NCBI GenBank assembly: GCA_016783965.1
Contig: JADHVO010000004.1
Span: 62,001 to 126,000 of the forward strand
DNA from: Alphaproteobacteria bacterium
GTDB taxonomy: Bacteria; Pseudomonadota; Alphaproteobacteria; Micropepsales; Micropepsaceae
Reading direction: 5' to 3'
Length of the DNA stretch: 64,000 nucleotides
The first letter of the stretch is position 1, and every line of letters begins with the position of its first letter. Shown here one piece after another: positions 58,271 to 64,000 of the stretch. Position numbers and translations under genes: made by a program. The notes beneath the pieces are model-generated. The model saw nothing but the letters and a program-made list of their open reading frames with translations, was not told where the DNA came from and searched no databases.

Positions 58271-58708
58271 CTAGCGGGCGCGCTGGGCGCGCAGCGCGCC
58301 GCTCCAGGTGCCGCCGTTGGAGCTGATGCCGCCGAGCACGCTGCCGTCGTCGGAGAGGACGAGGCGATAGTGATCCTGGCCGAGGATGTTCTTCGGATTG
58401 TCGGTGCGGACGCCGTCGAGGATCAGCTCGCCGCCATCGACATGGCCCACGACGTATTCGATACCGGCAGGACCTTCCTGCCCCTGCTCGTTCGGCTGAC
58501 CGGCGGTGACCAGCGTCCAGTGGATCTCGCCGTTGACGTGGCCGTGGCCGTCATCCTCCAGCGTGAAGTCGGGCTTCCAGGTATCGTGCGTCGCGCCGCC
58601 CTGCCACAGGCCGCTCCAGTGCCCGTCGAAATCCCGCGCCGGCCGCGCCGCCGCCGGCGGCGCCAGCGCCAGAAGAATGACCATCGTGCCAATGACAATA
58701 CCGCGCAT
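58271..58708 (-). CDS. Secreted hypothetical protein
   Basis: The 145-residue product has a signal peptide ending in PPAAA and a mature beta-rich domain: FDGHWSGLWQGGATHDTWKPDFTLEDDGHGHVNGEIHW, HVDGGELILDGV and GGTWSGALRAQRAR. The GHWSGxWxG opening occurs in small lipocalin-like or sugar-binding periplasmic proteins, but no family is certain. Its first codons and promoter-proximal sequence are partly duplicated at 58782-58826. Confidence 0.6.
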   Translation of the reverse strand: MRGIVIGTMVILLALAPPAAARPARDFDGHWSGLWQGGATHDTWKPDFTLEDDGHGHVNGEIHWTLVTAGQPNEQGQEGPAGIEYVVGHVDGGELILDGVRTDNPKNILGQDHYRLVLSDDGSVLGGISSNGGTWSGALRAQRAR

Positions 58709-58736
58709 GTGAGCCCCCCATTGCTTGGCGGGGAGA
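58692..58736. repeat. Source block of a local duplication (5' end of secreted-protein gene)
   Basis: This 45-nt block, containing the start codon region of the gene at 58271-58708, recurs at 58782-58826 with a few substitutions and one deletion. Common parts include ATGACAAT, CCGCGCAT, GAGCCCCC and TGGCGGGGAGA. Confidence 0.75.
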
Positions 58737-58762
58737 GTTTAATCCACCGCGACCCAAATTCC

Positions 58763-58781
58763 ACTCTGACCCCAAACTTCC
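58763..58781 (+). repeat. 19-bp direct repeat, right copy
   Basis: Identical to 57457-57475 (ACTCTGACCCCAAACTTCC). It immediately precedes the second copy of the duplicated 45-nt block at 58782, so the duplication junction falls exactly at the repeat end. Confidence 0.75.
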
Positions 58782-58826
58782 ATGACAATGCCGCGCATAT
58801 GAGCCCCCTCGTTGCTGGCGGGGAGA
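58782..58826. repeat. Second copy of the local duplication
   Basis: A degenerate second copy of 58692-58736, with no gene attached: the duplicated start codon region leads only into the SsuD-like remnant. It suggests an insertion or recombination event at the 19-bp repeat. Confidence 0.75.
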
Positions 58827-59467
58827 CTACCCGCCACTTGCGCCGATACCTCCCGGCCAAGCTTCAACTGTGCTTGCGTGGCCGCAGTAAACTTCGCTCG
58901 AGTTGCCGGTAGATGGATGCGCTGAGTAAGGCGGGGGCCTAACAGTAGTACAACGCAATGGTCATCACTCGACCTGACACTTCGCACTCCGTCCATGGTG
59001 TCCGGCCACATCAAATAAACATCCGCAGCTGCGGCGGCCGCCTCGCGCGCATCCTCCGACAGTCCGCCGAAGTAGAACGGTGGACAGCGACCCGACTGTG
59101 TGCGGACCCGCGGCGGGTCGAGCATCATGCGGTAGTGTTCGCCCCGCATATCGATTGCCTCGCCGCTTAGAAGCGCGCGCAGAATTGTCATCACTTCAAC
59201 CGTCCGACCATAGCGCGGCGCGCTTGCCAGGGTCTCGCCGGGAAGTTCACTCGAGATGATGTTGATGGTCAGTCTTCCGTTCAGCATCCGGTCAACGGTT
59301 GCAAGCTGCCGCGCCAGTTGCGGTGGCCACATCTCGCCGCAACGAACGGCGACCAGAAGGCGCATTCGGCGCAGCATCGAAGCGATACCGGCTGCAAATG
59401 CGATGGAGTCGATCCCGAGCGCGTAACCTGAAGGAAGCAGTACGTTGTCGTAGCCTAAGCTCCGCAC

Positions 59468-59845
59468 TATCGCCGAGGAATTCTAGTCGCCAGCCGGCTC
59501 GCCGCGCATCCGCGCCTCGCCCCGCTCGTGCCTCAACTCGAACCTGCTGGCGAAACACGATGCCGATGCCGTTCCGGAGATGGGGCCGCTGTTTCTTCGG
59601 CACCGGTGCTTCCGAGAGACTATTGCAAGCATGGCTAGACCTGCGGCTATGAGGTCTTGGTTCCATACGCGTGCAACATCGTGTTGACCGCTGCGCCTAT
59701 CCCAATCGAGTGTCATGACAGCGCCGCTTTATTCTAACCGCCGGTTCTAGCGTAGCGGCGGGCGCAAGTAATGTCTTGTTACTGTGCTTGCTGGAATAGC
59801 TGGTATTCCCCTTTTGTACAGGCGAATCCGCGATTACAGGTGTCG
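59468..59845. other. Degenerate interval without a clear gene
   Basis: This 378-nt stretch upstream of the SsuD-like remnant has a less GC-biased composition and several short frames but nothing I recognise. A minus-strand frame from 59716 has an unremarkable 77-residue product. It probably belongs to the decayed patch. Confidence 0.4.
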
Positions 59846-62332
<2,487 letters not shown>

Positions 62333-62421
62333 GGCGCTAATATAGGCCGCGGGGCCGGATTTTGCAGCCCGCGCGCTGCCAGCCTGCTGCCAAGCTTGGC
62401 AGGAACCTTGCGGAGACCGGC

Positions 62422-62730
62422 ATGACAAACGAGTGCCTTTCGATCGAGATCGCGCGGGAGAAGCACGGCGAGGATTCGCGGTCGGTGCGGCTGTCGATCG
62501 AAGCGAGCGGCGCGGTGCTGGTGGACGCGCAGGACCTGGGGCGGCTGGTCGAGGCAACGTTCGGGGACGGCGACTACGAGTTCTGGGTGCGGGTGAAGCC
62601 GGACGCGCTGGCGCGGCTGGCGTTCGAGCTGCTGAAGGACAAGTACGGCGGACGAGCCGACGCGGTGGACGACCTGCGCCGGTATTGCGAGGCGCGGGGC
62701 GTCGCGCATGATTTCGAGACCTGGGCATAA
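62422..62730 (+). CDS. Conserved small hypothetical protein
   Basis: The 102-residue acidic product starts [30 protein letters not shown] and ends [26 protein letters not shown], with [25 protein letters not shown] between. It is a compact alpha-beta protein with no family I recognise. It is divergent from uvrB (89-nt gap) and is followed by a short terminator-like hairpin. Confidence 0.6.
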   Translation: MTNECLSIEIAREKHGEDSRSVRLSIEASGAVLVDAQDLGRLVEATFGDGDYEFWVRVKPDALARLAFELLKDKYGGRADAVDDLRRYCEARGVAHDFETWA

Positions 62731-62790
62731 CCCAAAACGGGCATTCCGCAGAAGTCGGCTGTTTTGGGCCGGTTCTACGTAGTTTTGCTG

Positions 62791-62810
62791 CCCCCGCTCC
62801 GGGGTCTTTT
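62791..62810 (+). terminator. Short terminator-like hairpin
   Basis: CCCCG / CGGGG with a CTC loop is followed by TCTTTT. The stem is only 5 bp, so efficiency is doubtful. It lies between the small hypothetical gene and the kinase gene. Confidence 0.4.
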
Positions 62811-62865
62811 CAGGGGTTGGCAAGCTTCTTTGGCGAAACTTCCGGCGCCCGGCAGAAAGCAGCGC

Positions 62866-64000
62866 ATGCCTTCCGAGACTGCCCCATCCCCCTCGTCCGC
62901 AACCCCAGACGTCACACGTGCCTACCGGCGCCGCGGCTGGGCGATTGCGGCCGTGTTCGTGGCGGTGGAACTCGCGATCGTGGCGGCGAGCCTGGTCGAG
63001 CCCGGGCCATTGTCGGTCTCGATCATGTCACTTCTGGGCTTGCTGACCTGCGGGCTCGGCTTCGCGATGGCGCGGCGGATGCTCGAGCGCGGGCTGAAGG
63101 CGGAAGCCGACTCGTTCGCCAACCAGGCACGCATCAGCGACTTCGCAGAGCTCGCGTCCGACTGGTTCTGCGAGCTCGATCGCGACCTGGTGGTGACCTA
63201 TGTCTCGCGGCACCATTCGGAGGCGACGCCCAACATCCTGGTCGGCCAGCGCTGGTCGCCGGGGACGGGCTTACCCGGATTCTCGCCGCCGGACCGGTCG
63301 CTGGCGGATGCAGCGCTGGACCACCTGCCGTTCCGCGACCTGCCGATGCGCGAGAACGAGCCGGGAGGCCAGGTCAACCACTGGTCGTTGTCGGGCAAGC
63401 CACAATTCGCGGCGGACGGTTCGTTCGCCGGCTATCGCGTCAGCGCGCGCAACATCACGCCGGTCATCGAGGCGTTGCAGCAGCTGGCGCGGGCGCGCGA
63501 CGAGGCCGAGCGCGCCAACCGCGCCAAGTCCGCGTTCCTCGCCAACATGAGTCACGAGCTGCGCACGCCGCTGAACGCGATCCTGGGATTCTCCGAGCTG
63601 ATCGGGATGCAGGTGGCGGCCGGCAAGGGCGATTTGCGGCACGGAAGCTATGCGCACGACATCCAGACGTCGGGGCGGCACCTGCTGGCGATCATCAACG
63701 ACCTGCTCGAGCATTCGCGCGTGGAGGCGGGCGAGATGTCGCTCACCATCGCGCCGTTCGACGTGGCGGAGGCGATCGAGTCGGTGCGGACGCTGTGCCA
63801 GCCCCGCGCCGATGCGCTGGACGTGGTGCTGCGCACGGAGGTGCCGGATGGGCTGCCGCAACTCAGGGGCGACGCGCTGCGCTTCAAACAGGTGCTGATC
63901 AATATCGTCACCAACGCGATCAAGTTCTCCCCCGAGGGCGAGGTGACCGTCTCGGCGCACCCGGACGGCGCGATGCTGCGCGTCGAGGTGCTGGACAACG
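62866..64000 (+). CDS. Membrane histidine kinase, 3' truncated by window edge
   Basis: The frame runs open from ATG 62866 to the end of the window (378 complete codons seen). Two membrane helices (about residues 29-50 and 54-75) are followed by a PAS-like region (about 90-200), HisKA with ANMSHELRTPLNAILGFSEL (acceptor His about 229) and the first part of a HATPase with NIVTNAIKFSPEG. All visible catalytic motifs are intact. The HATPase G boxes lie beyond the window. It is the third HisKA kinase in the window and is similar in its HisKA segment to that at 16699-18420. Confidence 0.88.
   Translation, partial: MPSETAPSPSSATPDVTRAYRRRGWAIAAVFVAVELAIVAASLVEPGPLSVSIMSLLGLLTCGLGFAMARRMLERGLKAEADSFANQARISDFAELASDWFCELDRDLVVTYVSRHHSEATPNILVGQRWSPGTGLPGFSPPDRSLADAALDHLPFRDLPMRENEPGGQVNHWSLSGKPQFAADGSFAGYRVSARNITPVIEALQQLARARDEAERANRAKSAFLANMSHELRTPLNAILGFSELIGMQVAAGKGDLRHGSYAHDIQTSGRHLLAIINDLLEHSRVEAGEMSLTIAPFDVAEAIESVRTLCQPRADALDVVLRTEVPDGLPQLRGDALRFKQVLINIVTNAIKFSPEGEVTVSAHPDGAMLRVEVLDN

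Larger units (their letters stand above)
58739..59467 (-). pseudogene. Truncated SsuD-like flavin-dependent (luciferase-like) monooxygenase
   Basis: About 160 residues match the luciferase-like monooxygenase core: RSLGYDNVLLPSG, MRLLVAVRCGEMWPPQLARQLATVDRMLNGRLTINII, RYGRTVEVMTILRALLSGEAIDMRGEHYRM and PPFYFGGLSEDAREAAAAAADVYLMWPD. The N-terminal ~35 residues are cut off by a stop just upstream, and the C-terminal ~180 residues are missing: after the MWPDTMDGVRS segment the frame runs into unrelated sequence and the duplicated block. Active alkanesulfonate monooxygenase is impossible from this remnant. Confidence 0.75.

Noticed and set aside
58226-58912. A plus-strand frame opposite the secreted-protein gene and the duplicated block
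   Set aside because: No signal, domain or ribosome binding site, and it starts inside the palindromic operator of the toxin module.

Overview
The window is GC-rich, densely coded DNA from a chromosome of an alphaproteobacterium. The clade is suggested by several families typical of that class (DUF2336, DUF1491, DUF6456, a DUF5330-like protein, PAS_5-type and PAS/HisKA kinases), by a TTAA-N7-TTAA CtrA-type site, and by many overlapping TGATG/ATGA gene junctions. I cannot fix the order or genus. I found no rRNA, tRNA, CRISPR array, intact insertion sequence or prophage.

Layout. 1-3.5 kb: the end of an unknown gene, a PemK-like protein, a lipoprotein with a glycoside-hydrolase-like fold, a fold-type III ornithine/lysine decarboxylase, a Kazal-like mini-protein and a secreted protein. 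3.5-10.6 kb: a large coiled-coil/SH3 membrane protein, a DUF2336 protein, an epoxide-hydrolase-like enzyme, a base-composition outlier (DUF2971), peptide chain release factor 3 and a DUF433/DUF5615 pair. 10.6-14 kb: three paralogous small secreted proteins around a hemerythrin-like protein and a GNAT enzyme. 14.2-15.1 kb: a stand-alone EF-G domain III-V protein with no GTPase domain. 15-20.3 kb: a His-tailed secreted protein and two back-to-back PAS histidine kinases, one of them DivJ-like. 20.5-23.9 kb: phosphatase, MaoC hydratase, and a coupled DnaA-domain-IV-like/DUF6456 pair, followed by a 0.7 kb non-genic stretch with a nuclease remnant between direct repeats. 23.9-31.5 kb: a pseudo-receiver, small envelope proteins with a CtrA-type site, DUF4424, enoyl-CoA hydratase with a MerR regulator, Fe-SOD, and a ParD / frameshifted ParE / AAC(3) operon.

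31.7-46.9 kb is mostly metabolic: aminotransferase, three hydrolases, methyltransferase, POT peptide transporter with a prolyl-aminopeptidase-like enzyme, acyl-CoA ligase, Baeyer-Villiger monooxygenase, metallo-beta-lactamase-fold enzymes and an amidohydrolase. 47.2-50.4 kb is a TonB-dependent receptor ending in a strong terminator. 50.5-56.4 kb holds GST, membrane proteins, thymidine kinase, secreted low-complexity proteins and a cold-shock gene with a recognisable promoter and long leader. 56.7-59.8 kb is a small accessory patch: HigBA, a second toxin/HTH module with a leaderless-looking promoter, direct repeats, a local partial duplication and a truncated SsuD-like pseudogene. The window ends with uvrB, a small unknown gene and the start of a third histidine kinase.

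Much of the window reads as core chromosome. Accessory signals concentrate at 7.7-8.4, 10.0-10.6, 23.3-23.9, 30.9-31.5 and 56.7-59.8 kb. The items I would follow first are the GTPase-less EF-G protein, the DnaA-IV/DUF6456 pair, the repeat-bounded toxin module at 57.4-58.8 kb and the CtrA-type site in front of a 37-residue frame.
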